Shown here: positions 9,476 through 22,108 of the stretch, piece after piece | Layout of the letters: each line of letters opens with the position of its first letter | Position numbering within the stretch: position 1 is the first letter of the stretch | Assembly (NCBI RefSeq): GCF_949987515.2 | Contig: NW_027192650.1 | Coordinates: 4,526,001-4,590,000, forward strand | DNA length: 64,000 nt | Direction: 5' to 3' | Source of the DNA: Delphinus delphis | Taxonomy: Eukaryota > Chordata > Mammalia > Artiodactyla > Delphinidae | The notes under the pieces: generated by a model | Told to the model about the DNA's origin: nothing | Seen by the model: only the letters and a program-made list of their open reading frames with translations | The model's database searches: none | Position numbers and translations under genes: made by a program

Positions 9476-11054
9476 TGCCGTGCCGGAACCAGATTAGGGC
9501 CTGAAGCCATCCTGCAATGTTGCGGCCAGGTCACAAGAAAGCAAGTTGAAGAAAGGAGCTCAGGGGCACTGTAATTCACAAACCTGCAGAGTTATAAATG
9601 ACAGCTATCGTCCAAAAATAGACTGAAGTAAGGCTGCCAAGAGGACTTGAAAGCGGGGCAGAATTGCAGGAAACCGATTTCAGGAGGTAGACTGGAATTG
9701 CATTGAAAGCATAGGAAAAGAGGCAGAACGTCCACAATGATGCACTTGGCCAAAAAGGGCGTATGCGTTTTTTCCTGAATATATTCAGGAAAAAACGCAT
9801 ACGCCCTTTTTGGCCAACCAAGCAAGCTTGCAAAGGAAATCTGCACTACAATGAAGTCTCACTTCCCTCCAGTCAAAAGGGCCATCTGAAAAAAGTGTAA
9901 AATCCAGAAAGGCAGGACAGGCCATGGAGAACTGGGAGCCTTGTTATGCTGATGGGCGGGATGTAAATTGCCAACAACCACTCGGGAGAAGTGTATGGTG
10001 TTTCCTGAAACATCTAAAAAACAAAGCAACAGAACCTAGGGCACTTCCACTTATGGTCCTATAGCTTAGGGAAATTAAAATCAAAAAGACACAGCCACCC
10101 CAAAGTTTGGAACGGCTCTGTTTACAAGAACCTCGTTTACAGTACAAGTTCAACATCGCAGAAAGTGAAAAATGGATAAAGAAGTTGTGGTATTCACTTA
10201 CAAAGCAATATCACTCAACAATGAAATCTATGTCATCAGGCCCTTAGCAGCACAATGAGTGGATTCAGGTATGATGATTCTAACTGAAATAAATCACACA
10301 GAAAAAGAAACATCATAAGATATCAGTAATACACGGAATGGAAACTTGGCTACACAGGAACTGAATTACAGAACAGAACAGGGTCTCAAATTTAGAAAAC
10401 CAACTTATGCTTGCTTAAGGGTAAAGGTGAGTTGGGGTGCTGCATAAAACCAGAGATTGAAATGAGCACAGATAAAGTTCCTTAAGTCAAATATGGAATA
10501 GACAAGAGCTACTCCTTGCTCAACGAAATGGACTCAACACCGCATATTAAACGCCTAAGAATGTACCTGACTAGTAAGTATCTTAAAACCTATGGATTGC
10601 TATGTCTCCGAAAGAGAATCAAGCATGTGTACAGGGGCATAAACGCAGCAGTGATAGGATTGGAGACGTTCGGTGAGCAAATGAAGACCCTTTGAAGTCA
10701 TATTGCATGGTACCCATTACACGGGTCTTAACTCTCCAGGTTTAAGGTATTCTTCCTTCAGCTAAAACATGCATGTGGAACCCAAGCATGATCAACCATG
10801 TGAACGGGAGACGTGTTCAAATATGTCTCAGTTTTCCTCCCCTGGTACTCGGGTGCAACATTCCAGATGCTTTACTAACACTCTCCCGACTTGGAGAGTC
10901 AGTCCCTTTAACCTCCTGTTTGGCCCAGTTTGCAATTTCTGCGGAAGATGAACAGGAATAGCGAGAACCAATGAGAGGCTAGCTGGAGGTGTCTGGACGG
11001 GCAAATTTAACTCTCATTTCCCACCAGGAAGAGGAATTAACCAAAGGCTCAGCA
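9476..11054 (+). repeat. Satellite monomer 7 (family A)
   Basis: 1579 bp, J1 start, palindrome 9746-9817 perfect. Carries ACTCAACAATG near 10213, AATAAATCACAC near 10288 and CCCAAGCATG near 10780; close partner of monomer 10. Confidence 0.95.
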
Positions 11055-12633
11055 TGCCGGGCCGGAACCAGATTAGGGCCTGAAGCCATCCTGCGGTGTT
11101 GCGGCCAGGTCACAAGAAAGCGAGTTGAAGAAAGGAGCTCAGGGGCACTGTAATTCACAAACCTGCAGAGTTATAAATGACAGCTATCGTCCAAAAATAG
11201 ACTGAAGTAAGGCTGCCAAGAGGACTTGAAAGCGGGGCAGAATTGCAGGAAACCGATTTCAGGAGGTAGACTGGAATTGCATTGAAAGCATAGGAAAAGA
11301 GGCAGAACGTCCACAATGATGCACTTGGCCAAAAAGGGCGTATGCGTTTTTTCCTGAATATATTCAGGAAAAAACGCATACGCCCTTTTTGGCCAACCAA
11401 GCAAGCTTGCAAAGGAAATCTGCACTACAATGAAGTCTCACTTCCCCCCGGTCAAAAGGGCCATCTGAAAAAAGTGTAAAATCCAGAAAGGCAGGACAGG
11501 CCATGGAGAACTGGGAGCCTTGTTATGCTGATGGGCGGGATGTAAATTGCCAACAACCACTCGGGAGAAGTGTATGGTGTTTCCTGAAACATCTAAAAAA
11601 CAAAGCAACAGAACCTAGGGCACTTCCACTTATGGTCCTATAGCTTAGGGAAATTAAAATCAAAAAGACACAGCCACCCCAAAGTTTGGAACGGCTCTGT
11701 TTACAAGAACCTCGTTTACAGTACAAGTTCAACATCGCAGAAAGTGAAAAATGGATAAAGAAGTTGTGGTATTCACTTACAAAGCAATATCACTCAGCAA
11801 TGAAATCTATGTCATCAGGCCCTTAGCAGCACAATGAGTGGATTCAGGTATGATGATTCTAACTGAAATAAGTCACACAGAAAAAGAAACATCATAAGAT
11901 ATCAGTAATACACGGAATGTAAACTTGGCTACACAGGAACTGAATTACAGAACAGAACAGGGTCACAAATTTAGAAAAACAACTTATGCTTGCTTAAGGG
12001 TAAAGGTGAGTTGGGGTGCTGCATAAAACCAGAGATTGAAATGAGCACAGATAAAGTTCCTTAAGCCAAATATGGAATAGACAAGAGCTACTCCTTGCTC
12101 AACGAAATGGACTCAACACCGCATATTAAACACCTAAGAATGTACCTGACTAGTAAGTATCTTAAAACCTATGGATTGCTATGTCTCCGAAAGAGAATCA
12201 AGCATGTGTACAGGGGCATAAACGCAGCAGTGATAGGATTGGAGAGTTTCGGTGAGCAAATGAAGACCCTTTGAAGTCATATTGCATGGTACCCATTACA
12301 CGGGTCTTAACTCTCCAGGTTTAAGGTATTCTTCCTTCAGCTAAAACATGCATGTGGAACCCAAGTATGATCAACCATGTGAACGGGAGACGTGTTCAAA
12401 TATGTCTCAGTTTTCCTCCCCTGGTACTCGGGTGCAACATTCCAGACGCTTTACTAACACTCTCCGCACTTGGAGAGTCAGCGCCTTTAACCTCCTGTTT
12501 GGCCCAGTTTGCAATTTCTGCGGAAGATGAACAGGAATAGCGAGAACCAATGAGAGACTAGCTGGAGGTGTTTGGACGGGCAAATTTAACTCTCATTTCC
12601 CACCAGGAAGAGGAAATAACCAAAGGCTCAGCG
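11055..12633 (+). repeat. Satellite monomer 8 (family A)
   Basis: 1579 bp, J2 start, palindrome 11325-11396 perfect. Carries TAAACACCTAAG near 12126 and the hairpin-loop change CTCTCCGCACTTGG near 12460; close partner of monomer 11. Confidence 0.95.
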
Positions 12634-14211
12634 TGCCGTGCCGGAACCAGATTAGGGCCTGAAGCCATCCTGCGGTGTTGCGGCCAGGTCACAAGAAAGC
12701 AAGTTGAAGAAAGGAGCTCAGGGGCACTGTAATTCACAAACCTGCAGAGTTATAAATGACAGCTATCGTCCAAAAATAGACTGAAGTAAGGCTGCCAAGA
12801 GGACTTGAAAGCGGGGCAGAATTGCAGGAAACCGATTTCAGGAGGTAGACTGGAATTGCATTGAAAGCATAGGAAAAGAGGCAGAACGTCCACAATGATG
12901 CACTTGGCCAAAAAGCGCGTATGCATTTTTTCCTGAATATATTCAGGAAAAAACGCATACGCCCTTTTTGGCCAACCAAGCAAGCTTGCAAAGGAAATCT
13001 GCACTACAATGAAGTCTCACTTCCCCCCGGTCAAAAGGGCCATCTGAAAAAAGTGTAAAATCCAGAAAGGCAGGACAGGCCATGGAGAACTGGGAGCCTT
13101 GTTATGCTGATGGGCGGGATGTAAATTGCCAACAACCACTCGGGAGAAGTGTATGGTGTTTCCTGAAACATCTAAAAAACAAAGCAACAGAACCTAGGGC
13201 ACTTCCACTTATGGTCCTATAGCTTAGGGAAATTAAAATCAAAAAGACACAGCCACCCCAAAGTTTGGAACGGCTCTGTTTACAAGAACCTCGTTTACAG
13301 TACAAGTTCAACATCGCAGAAAGTGAAAAATGGATAAAGAAGTTGTGGTATTCACTTACAAAGCAATATCACTCAGCAATGAAATCTATGTCATCAGGCC
13401 CTTAGCAGCACAATGAGTGGATTCAGGTATGATGATTCTAACTGAAATAAGTCACACAGAAAAAGAAACATCATAAGATATCAGTAATACACGGAATGTA
13501 AACTTGGCTACACAGGAACTGAATTACAGAACAGAACAGGGTCTCAAATTTAGAAAACCAACTTATGCTTATTTAAGGGGAAAGGTGAGTTGGGGTGCTG
13601 CATAAAACCAGAGATTGAAATGAGCACAGATAAAGTTCCTTAAGTCAAATATGGAATAGACAAGAGCTACTCCTTGCTCAACGAAATGGACTCAACACCG
13701 CATATTAAACGTCTAAGAATGTACCTGACTAGTAAGTATCTTAAAACCTATGGATTGCTATGTCTCCGAAAGAGAATCAAGCATGTGTACAGGGGCATAA
13801 ACGCAGCAGTGATAGGATTGGAGAGGTTCGGTGAGCAAATGAAGACCCTTTGAAGTCATATTGCATGGTACCCATTACACGGGTCTTAACTCTCCAGGTT
13901 TAAGGTATTCTTCCTTCAGCTAAAACATGCATGTGGAACCCAAGTATGATCAACCATGTGAACGGGAGACGTGTTCAAATATGTCTCAGTTTTCCTCCCC
14001 TGGTACTCGGGTGCAACATTCCAGACGTTTACTAACACTCTCCCCACTTGGAGAGTCAGCGCCTTTAACCTCCTGTTTGGCCCAGTTTGCAATTTCTGCG
14101 GAAGATGAACAGGAATAGCGAGAACCAATGAGAGACTAGCTGGAGGTGTTTGGACGGGCAAATTTAACTCTCATTTCCCACCAGGAAGAGGAAATAACCA
14201 AAGGCTCAGCG
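12634..14211 (+). repeat. Satellite monomer 9 (family A)
   Basis: 1578 bp because of a one-base deletion near 14027 (CCAGACGTTTAC instead of CCAGACGCTTTAC). Palindrome 12904-12975 has two unmatched left-arm changes (12916 C, 12925 A), shared with monomer 12. Confidence 0.95.
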
Positions 14212-15790
14212 TGCCGTGCCGGAACCAGATTAGGGCCTGAAGCCATCCTGCAGTGTTGCGGCCAGGTCACAAGAAAGCAAGTTGAAGAAAGGAGCTCAGG
14301 GGCACTGTAATTCACAAACCTGCAGAGTTATAAATGACAGCTATCGTCCAAAAATAGACTGAAGTAAGGCTGCCAAGAGGACTTGAAAGCGGGGCAGAAT
14401 TGCAGGAAACCGATTTCAGGAGGTAGACTGGAATTGCATTGAAAGCTTAGGAAAAGAGGCAGAACGTCCACAATGATGCACTTGGCCAAAAAGGGCGTAT
14501 GCGTTTTTTCCTGAATATATTCAGGAAAAAACGCATACGCCCTTTTTGGCCAACCAAGCAAGCTTGCAAAGGAAATCTGCACTACAATGAAGTCTCACTT
14601 CCCCCCAGTCAAAAGGGCCATCTGAAAAAAGTGTAAAATCCAGAAAGGCAGGACAGGCCATGGAGAACTGGGAGCCTTGTTATGCTGATGGGCGGGATGT
14701 AAATTGCCAACAACCACTCGGGAGAAGTGTATGGTGTTTCCTGAAACATCTAAAAAACAAAGCAACAGACCCTAGGGCACTTCCACTTATGGTCCTATAG
14801 CTTAGGGAAATTAAAATCAAAAAGACACAGCCACCCCAAAGTTTGGAACGGCTCTGTTTACAAGAACCTCGTTTACAGTACAAGTTCAACATCGCAGAAA
14901 GTGAAAAATGGATAAAGAAGTTGTGGTATTCACTTACAAAGCAATATCACTCAACAATGAAATCTATGTCATCAGGCCCTTAGCAGCACAATGAGTGGAT
15001 TCAGGTATGATGATTCTAACTGAAATAAATCACACAGAAAAAGAAACATCATAAGATATCAGTAATACACGGAATGGAAACTTGGCTACACAGGAACTGA
15101 ATTACAGAACAGAACAGGGTCTCAAATTTAGAAAACCAACTTATGCTTGCTTAAGGGTAAAGGTGAGTTGGGGTGCTGCATAAAACCAGAGATTGAAATG
15201 AGCACAGATAAAGTTCCTTAAGTCAAATATGGAATAGACAAGAGCTACTCCTTGCTCAACGAAATGGACTCAACACCGCATATTAAACGCCTAAGAATGT
15301 ACCTGACTAGTAAGTATCTTAAAACCTATGGATTGCTATGTCTCCGAAAGAGAATCAAGCATGTGTACAGGGGCATAAACGCAGCAGTGATAGGATTGGA
15401 GACGTTCGGTGAGCAAATGAAGACCCTTTGAAGTCATATTGCATGGTACCCATTACACGGGTCTTAACTCTCCAGGTTTAAGGTATTCTTCCTTCAGCTA
15501 AAACATGCATGTGGAACCCAAGCATGATCAACCATGTGAACGGGAGACGTGTTCAAATATGTCTCAGTTTTCCTCCCCTGGTACTCGGGTGCAACATTCC
15601 AGATGCTTTACTAACACTCTCCCGACTTGGAGAGTCAGTCCCTTTAACCTCCTGTTTGGCCCAGTTTGCAATTTCTGCGGAAGATGAACAGGAATAGCGA
15701 GAACCAATGAGAGGCTAGCTGGAGGTGTCTGGACGGGCAAATTTAACTCTCATTTCCCACCAGGAAGAGGAATTAACCAAAGGCTCAGCA
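14212..15790 (+). repeat. Satellite monomer 10 (family A)
   Basis: 1579 bp, J1 start, palindrome 14482-14553 perfect. GAAAGCTTAGG near 14442 creates an extra AAGCTT besides the one that follows the palindrome in all copies. Confidence 0.95.
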
Positions 15791-17369
15791 TGCCGGGCCG
15801 GAACCAGATTAGGGCCTGAAGCCATCCTGCGGTGTTGCGGCCAGGTCACAAGAAAGCGAGTTGAAGAAAGGAGCTCAGGGGCACTGTAATTCACAAACCT
15901 GCAGAGTTATAAATGACAGCTATCGTCCAAAAATAGACTGAAGTAAGGCTGCCAAGAGGACTTGAAAGCGGGGCAGAATTGCAGGAAACCGATTTCAGGA
16001 GGTAGACTGGAATTGCATTGAAAGCATAGGAAAAGAGGCAGAACGTCCACAATGATGCACTTGGCCAAAAAGGGCGTATGCGTTTTTTCCTGAATATATT
16101 CAGGAAAAAACGCATACGCCCTTTTTGGCCAACCAAGCAAGCTTGCAAAGGAAATCTGCACTACAATGAAGTCTCACTTCCCCCCGGTCAAAAGGGCCAT
16201 CTGAAAAAAGTGTAAAATCCAGAAAGGCAGGACAGGCCATGGAGAACTGGGAGCCTTGTTATGCTGATGGGCGGGATGTAAATTGCCAACAACCACTCGG
16301 GAGAAGTGTATGGTGTTTCCTGAAACATCTAAAAAACAAAGCAACAGAACCTAGGGCACTTCCACTTATGGTCCTATAGCTTAGGGAAATTAAAATCAAA
16401 AAGACACAGCCACCCCAAAGTTTGGAACGGCTCTGTTTACAAGAACCTCGTTTACAGTACAAGTTCAACATCGCAGAAAGTGAAAAATGGATAAAGAAGT
16501 TGTGGTATTCACTTACAAAGCAATATCACTCAGCAATGAAATCTATGTCATCAGGCCCTTAGCAGCACAATGAGTGGATTCAGGTATGATGATTCTAACT
16601 GAAATAAGTCACACAGAAAAAGAAACATCATAAGATATCAGTAATACACGGAATGGAAACTTGGCTACACAGGAACTGAATTACAGAACAGAACAGGGTC
16701 ACAAATTTAGAAAAACAACTTATGCTTGCTTAAGGGTAAAGGTGAGTTGGGGTGCTGCATAAAACCAGAGATTGAAATGAGCACAGATAAAGTTCCTTAA
16801 GCCAAATATGGAATAGACAAGAGCTACTCCTTGCTCAACGAAATGGACTCAACACCGCATATTAAACACCTAAGAATGTACCTGACTAGTAAGTATCTTA
16901 AAACCTATGGATTGCTATGTCTCCGAAAGAGAATCAAGCATGTGTACAGGGGCATAAACGCAGCAGTGATAGGATTGGAGAGGTTCGGTGAGCAAATGAA
17001 GACCCTTTGAAGTCATATTGCATGGTACCCATTACACGGGTCTTAACTCTCCAGGTTTAAGGTATTCTTCCTTCAGCTAAAACATGCATGTGGAACCCAA
17101 GTATGATCAACCATGTGAACGGGAGACGTGTTCAAATATGTCTCAGTTTTCCTCCCCTGGTACTCGGGTGCAACATTCCAGACGCTTTACTAACACTCTC
17201 CGCACTTGGAGAGTCAGCGCCTTTAACCTCCTGTTTGGCCCAGTTTGCAATTTCTGCGGAAGATGAACAGGAATAGCGAGAACCAATGAGAGACTAGCTG
17301 GAGGTGTTTGGACGGGCAAATTTAACTCTCATTTCCCACCAGGAAGAGGAAATAACCAAAGGCTCAGCG
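15791..17369 (+). repeat. Satellite monomer 11 (family A)
   Basis: 1579 bp, J2 start, palindrome 16061-16132 perfect. Near-copy of monomer 8; differs for example at GGAATGGAAAC near 16650. Confidence 0.95.
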
Positions 17370-18949
17370 TGCCGTGCCGGAACCAGATTAGGGCCTGAAG
17401 CCATCCTGCGGTGTTGCGGCCAGGTCACAAGAAAGCAAGTTGAAGAAAGGAGCTCAGGGGCACTGTAATTCACAAACCTGCAGAGTTATAAATGACAGCT
17501 ATCGTCCAAAAATAGACTGAAGTAAGGCTGCCAAGAGGACTTGAAAGCGGGGCAGAATTGCAGGAAACCGATTTCAGGAGGTAGACTGGAATTGCATTGA
17601 AAGCATAGGAAAAGAGGCAGAACGTCCACAATGATGCACTTGGCCAAAAAGCGCGTATGCATTTTTTCCTGAATATATTCAGGAAAAAACGCATACGCCC
17701 TTTTTGGCCAACCAAGCAAGCTTGCAAAGGAAATCTGCACTACAATGAAGTCTCACTTCCCCCCGGTCAAAAGGGCCATCTGAAAAAAGTGTAAAATCCA
17801 GAAAGGCAGGACAGGCCATGGAGAACTGGGAGCCTTGTTATGCTGATGGGCGGGATGTAAATTGCCAACAACCACTCGGGAGAAGTGTATGGTGTTTCCT
17901 GAAACATCTAAAAAACAAAGCAACAGAAGCTAGGGCACTTCCACTTATGGTCCTATAGCTTAGGGAAATTAAAATCAAAAAGACACAGCCACCCCAAAGT
18001 TTGGAACGGCTCTGTTTACAAGAACCTCGTTTACAGTACAAGTTCAACATCGCAGAAAGTGAAAAATGGATAAAGAAGTTGTGGTATTCACTTACAAAGC
18101 AATATCACTCAGCAATGAAATCTATGTCATCAGGCCCTTAGCAGCACAATGAGTGGATTCAGGTATGATGATTCTAACTGAAATAAGTCACACAGAAAAA
18201 GAAACATCATAAGATATCAGTAATACACGGAATGGAAACTTGGCTACACAGGAACTGAATTACAGAACAGAACTGGGTCACAAATTTAGAAAAACAACTT
18301 ATGCTTGCTTAAGGGTAAAGGTGAGTTGGGGTGCTGCATAAAACCAGAGATTGAAATGAGCACAGATAAAGTTCCTTAAGCCAAATATGGAATAGACAAG
18401 AGCTACTCCTTGCTCAACGAAATGGACTCAACACCGCATATTAAACGCCTAAGAATGTACCTGACTAGTAAGTATCTTAAAACCTATAGATTGCTATGTC
18501 TCCGAAAGAGAATCAAGCATGTGTACAGGGGCATAAACGCAGCAGTGATAGGATTGGAGAGGTTCGGTGAGCAAATGAAGACCCTTTGAAGTCATATTGC
18601 ATGGTACCCATTCCACGGGTCTCAACTCTCCAGGTTTAAGGTATTCTTCCTTCAGCTAAAACATGCATGTGGAACCTAGAGTATGATCAACCATGTGATC
18701 GGGAGACGTGTTCAAATATGTCTCAGTTTTCCTCCCCTGGTACTCGGGTGCAACATTCCAGACGCTTTACTAACACTCTCCCCACTTGGAGAGTCAGTCC
18801 CTTTAACCTCCTGTTTGGCCCAGTTTGCAATTTCTGCGGAAGATGAACAGGAATAGCGAGAACCAATGAGAGGCTAGCTGGAGTTGTCTGGACGGGCAAA
18901 TTTAACTCTCATTTCCCACCAGGAAGAGGAATTAACCAAAGGCTCAGCA
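17370..18949 (+). repeat. Satellite monomer 12 (A/C recombinant)
   Basis: 1580 bp, J1 start. Palindrome 17640-17711 has the same two left-arm changes as monomer 9. The family cluster is mixed: TTCCACGGGTCTCAACTCTC near 18611 joins a C-type left part to an A-type right part, followed by C-type CCTAGAG. Confidence 0.95.
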
Positions 18950-20528
18950 TGCCGGGCCGGAACCAGATTAGGGCCTGAAGCCATCCTGCGGTGTTGCGGC
19001 CAGGTCACAAGAAAGCGAGTTGAAGAAAGGAGCTCAGGGACACTGTAATTCACAAACCTGCAGAGTTATAAATGACAGCTATCGTCCAAAAATAGACTGA
19101 AGTAAGGCTGCCAAGAGGACTTGAAAGCGGGGCAGAATTGCAGGAAACCAATTTCAGGAGGTAGACTGGAATTGCATTGAAAGCATAGGAAAAGAGGCAG
19201 AACGTCCACAATGATGCACTTGGCCAAAAAGGGCGTATGCGTTTTTTCCTGAATATATTCAGGAAAAAACGCATACGCACTTTTTGGCCAACCAAGCAAG
19301 CTTGCAAAGGAAATCTGCACTACAATGAAGTCTCACTTCCCCCCGGTCAAAAGGGCCATCTGAAAAAAGTGTAAAATCCAGAAAGGCAGGACAGGCCATG
19401 GAGAACTGGGAGCCTTGTTATGCTGATGGGCGGGATGTAAATTGCCAACAACCACTCCGGAGAAGTGTATGGTGTTTCCTGAAACATCTAAAAAACAAAG
19501 CAACAGAGCCTAGGGCACTGCCACTTATGGTCCTATAGCTTAGGGAAATTAAAATCAAAAAGACACAGCCACCCCAAAGTTTGGGACGCCTCTGTTTACA
19601 AGAACCTCGTTTACAGTACAAGTTCAACATCGCAGAAAGTGAAAAATGGATAAAGAAGTTTTTGTATTTACTTACAAAGCAATATCACTCAGCAATGAAA
19701 TCTATGTCATCAGGCCCTTAGCATCACAATGAGTGGATTCAGGTATGATGATTCTAACTGAAATAAGTCACACAGAAAAAGAAACATCATAAGATATCAG
19801 TAATACACGGAATGTAAACTTGGCTACACAGGAACGGAATTACAGAACAGAACAGGGTCTCAAATTTAGAAAACCAACTTATGCTTGCTTAAGGGTAAAG
19901 GTGAGTTGGGGTGCTGCATAAAACCAGAGATTGAAATGAGCACAGATAAAGTTCCTTAAGTCAAATATGGAATAGACAAGAGCTACTCCTTGCTCAACGA
20001 AATGGACTCAACACCGCATATTAAACGCCTAAGAATGTACCTGACTAGTAAGTATCTTAAAACCTATGGATTGCTATGTCTCCGAAAGAGAATCAAGCAT
20101 GTGTACAGGGGCATAAACGCAGCAGTGATAGGATTGGAGAGGTTCGGTGAGCAAATGAAGACCCTTTGAAGTCATATTGCATGGTACCCATTACACGGGT
20201 CTTAACTCTCCAGGTTTAAGGTATTCTTCCTTCAGCTAAAACATGCATGTGGAACCCAAGTATGATCAACCATGTGAACGGGAGACGTGTTCAAATATGT
20301 CTCAGTTTTCCTCCCCTGGTACTCGGGTGCAACATTCCAGACTCTTTACTAACACTCTCCCGACTTGGAGAGTCAGTCCCTTTAAACTCCTGTTTGGCCC
20401 AGTTTGCAATTTCTGCGGAAGATGAACAGGAATAGCGAGAACCAATGAGAGACTAGCTGGAGGTGTTTGGACGGGCAAATTTAACTCTCATTTCCCACCA
20501 GGAAGAGGAAATAACCAAAGGCTCAGCA
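18950..20528 (+). repeat. Satellite monomer 13 (family A)
   Basis: 1579 bp, J2 start, palindrome 19220-19291 with one change (19279 A). AAGAAGTTTTTGTATTTAC near 19655 is shared only with monomer 15, two units away. Confidence 0.95.
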
Positions 20529-22108
20529 TGCCGGGCCGGAACCAGATTAGGGCCTGAAGCCATCCTGCGGTGTTGCGGCCAGGTCACAAGAAAGCAAGTT
20601 GAAGAAAGGAGCTCAGGGGCACTGTAATTCACAAACCTGCAGAGTTATAAATGACAGCTATCGTCCAAAAATAGACTGAAGTAAGGCTCCCAAGAGGACT
20701 TGAAAGCGGGGCAGAATTGCAGGAAACCGATTTCAGGAGGTAGACTGGAATTGCATTGAAAGCATAGGAAAAGAGGCAGAACGTCCACAATGATGCACTT
20801 GGACAAAAAGGGCGTATGCGTTTTTTCCTGAATATATTCAGGAAAAAACGTATACGCCCTTTTTGGCCAACCAAGCAAGCTTGCAAAGGAAATCTGCACT
20901 ACAATGAAGTCTCACTTCCCCCCGGTCAAAAGGGCCATCTGAAAAAAGTGTAAAATCCAGAAAGGCAGGAGAGGCCATGGAGAACTGGGAGCCTTGTTAT
21001 GCTGATGGGCGGGATGTAAATTGCCAACAGACACTCGGGAGAAGTGTATGGTGTTTCCTGAAACATCTAAAAAACAAAGCAACAGAACCTAGGGCACTGC
21101 CACTTATGGTCCTATAGCTTAGGGAAATTAAAATCAAAAAGACACAGCCACCCCAAAGTTTGGAACGGCTCTGTTTACAAGAACCTCGTTTACAGTACAA
21201 GTTTAACATCGCAGAAAGTGAAAAATGGATAAAGAAGTTGTGGTATTCACTTACAAAGCAATATCACTCAGCAATGAAATCTATGTCATCAGGCCCTTAG
21301 CAGCACAATGAGTGGATTCAGGTATGATGATTCTAACTGAAATAAATCACACAGAAACAGAAACATAATAAGATATCAGTAATACACGGAATGGAAACTT
21401 GGCTACACAGGAACTGAATTACAGAACAGAACTGGGTCACAAATTTAGAAAAAGAACTTATGCTTGCTTAAGGGTAAAGGTGAGTTGGGGTGCTGCATAA
21501 AACCAGAGATTGAAATGAGCACAGATAAAGTTCCTTAAGCCAAATATGGAATAGACAAGAGCTACTCCTTGCTAAACGAAATGGACTCAACACCGCATAT
21601 TAAACGCCTAAGAATGTACCTGACTTGTAAGTATCTTAAAACCTATAGATTGCTATGTCTCTGAAAGAGAATCAAGCATGTGTACAGGGGCATAAACGCA
21701 GCAGTGATAGGATTGGAGAGGTTCGGTGAGCAAATGAAGACCCTTTGAGGTCATATTGCATGGTACCCATTCCACGGGTTTCAACTACCCAGGTTTAAGG
21801 TATTCTTCCTTCAGCTAAAACATGCATGTGGAACCTAGAGTATGATCAACCATGTGATCGGGAGACGTGTTCAGATATGTCTCAGCTTTCCTCCCCTGGT
21901 ACTCGGGTGCAACATTCCAGATGCTTTACTAACACTCTCCCCACTTGGAGAGTCAGTCCCTTTAACCTCCTGTTTGGCCCAGTTTGCAATTTCTGCGGAA
22001 GATGAACAGGAATAGCGAGAACCAATGAGAGGCTAGCTGGAGGTGTCTGGACGGGCAAATTTAACTCTCATTTCCCACCAGGAAGAGGAATTAACCAAAG
22101 GCTCAGCA
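20529..22108 (+). repeat. Satellite monomer 14 (family C)
   Basis: 1580 bp. The start is mixed (GAAATAACC of J1 followed by GCATGCCGGGCC of J2). Palindrome 20799-20870 has two unmatched changes (20803 A, 20851 T). Confidence 0.95.

Larger units (their letters stand above)
9476..14211 (+). repeat. Three-monomer block I, first copy (monomers 7-9)
   Basis: Monomers 7-9 match monomers 10-12 at an offset of 4736 bp. Shared diagnostic states include CACTCAACAATG with AAATAAATCACAC (monomers 7 and 10), CCCAAGCATG (7 and 10), a J2 start (8 and 11), CACTCTCCGCACTTGG (8 and 11) and the palindrome changes GCGCGTATGCA (9 and 12). The match weakens after about 13450, where monomer 9 reads GGAATGTAAAC and monomer 12 reads GGAATGGAAAC. 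Confidence 0.85.
14212..18949 (+). repeat. Three-monomer block I, second copy (monomers 10-12)
   Basis: Second copy of the 4.74-kb unit described at 9476-14211. Its last part, in monomer 12, diverges towards family C, with AACTGGGTCACAAATTT near 18271 and CCTAGAGTATG near 18674. Confidence 0.85.

Noticed and set aside
10280..10300. AATAAA polyadenylation-like signal in AAATAAATCACAC (monomers 7, 10, 14, 15)
   Set aside because: It is a single-base variant of AAATAAGTCACAC inside the L1 ORF2 relic, with no transcript context.
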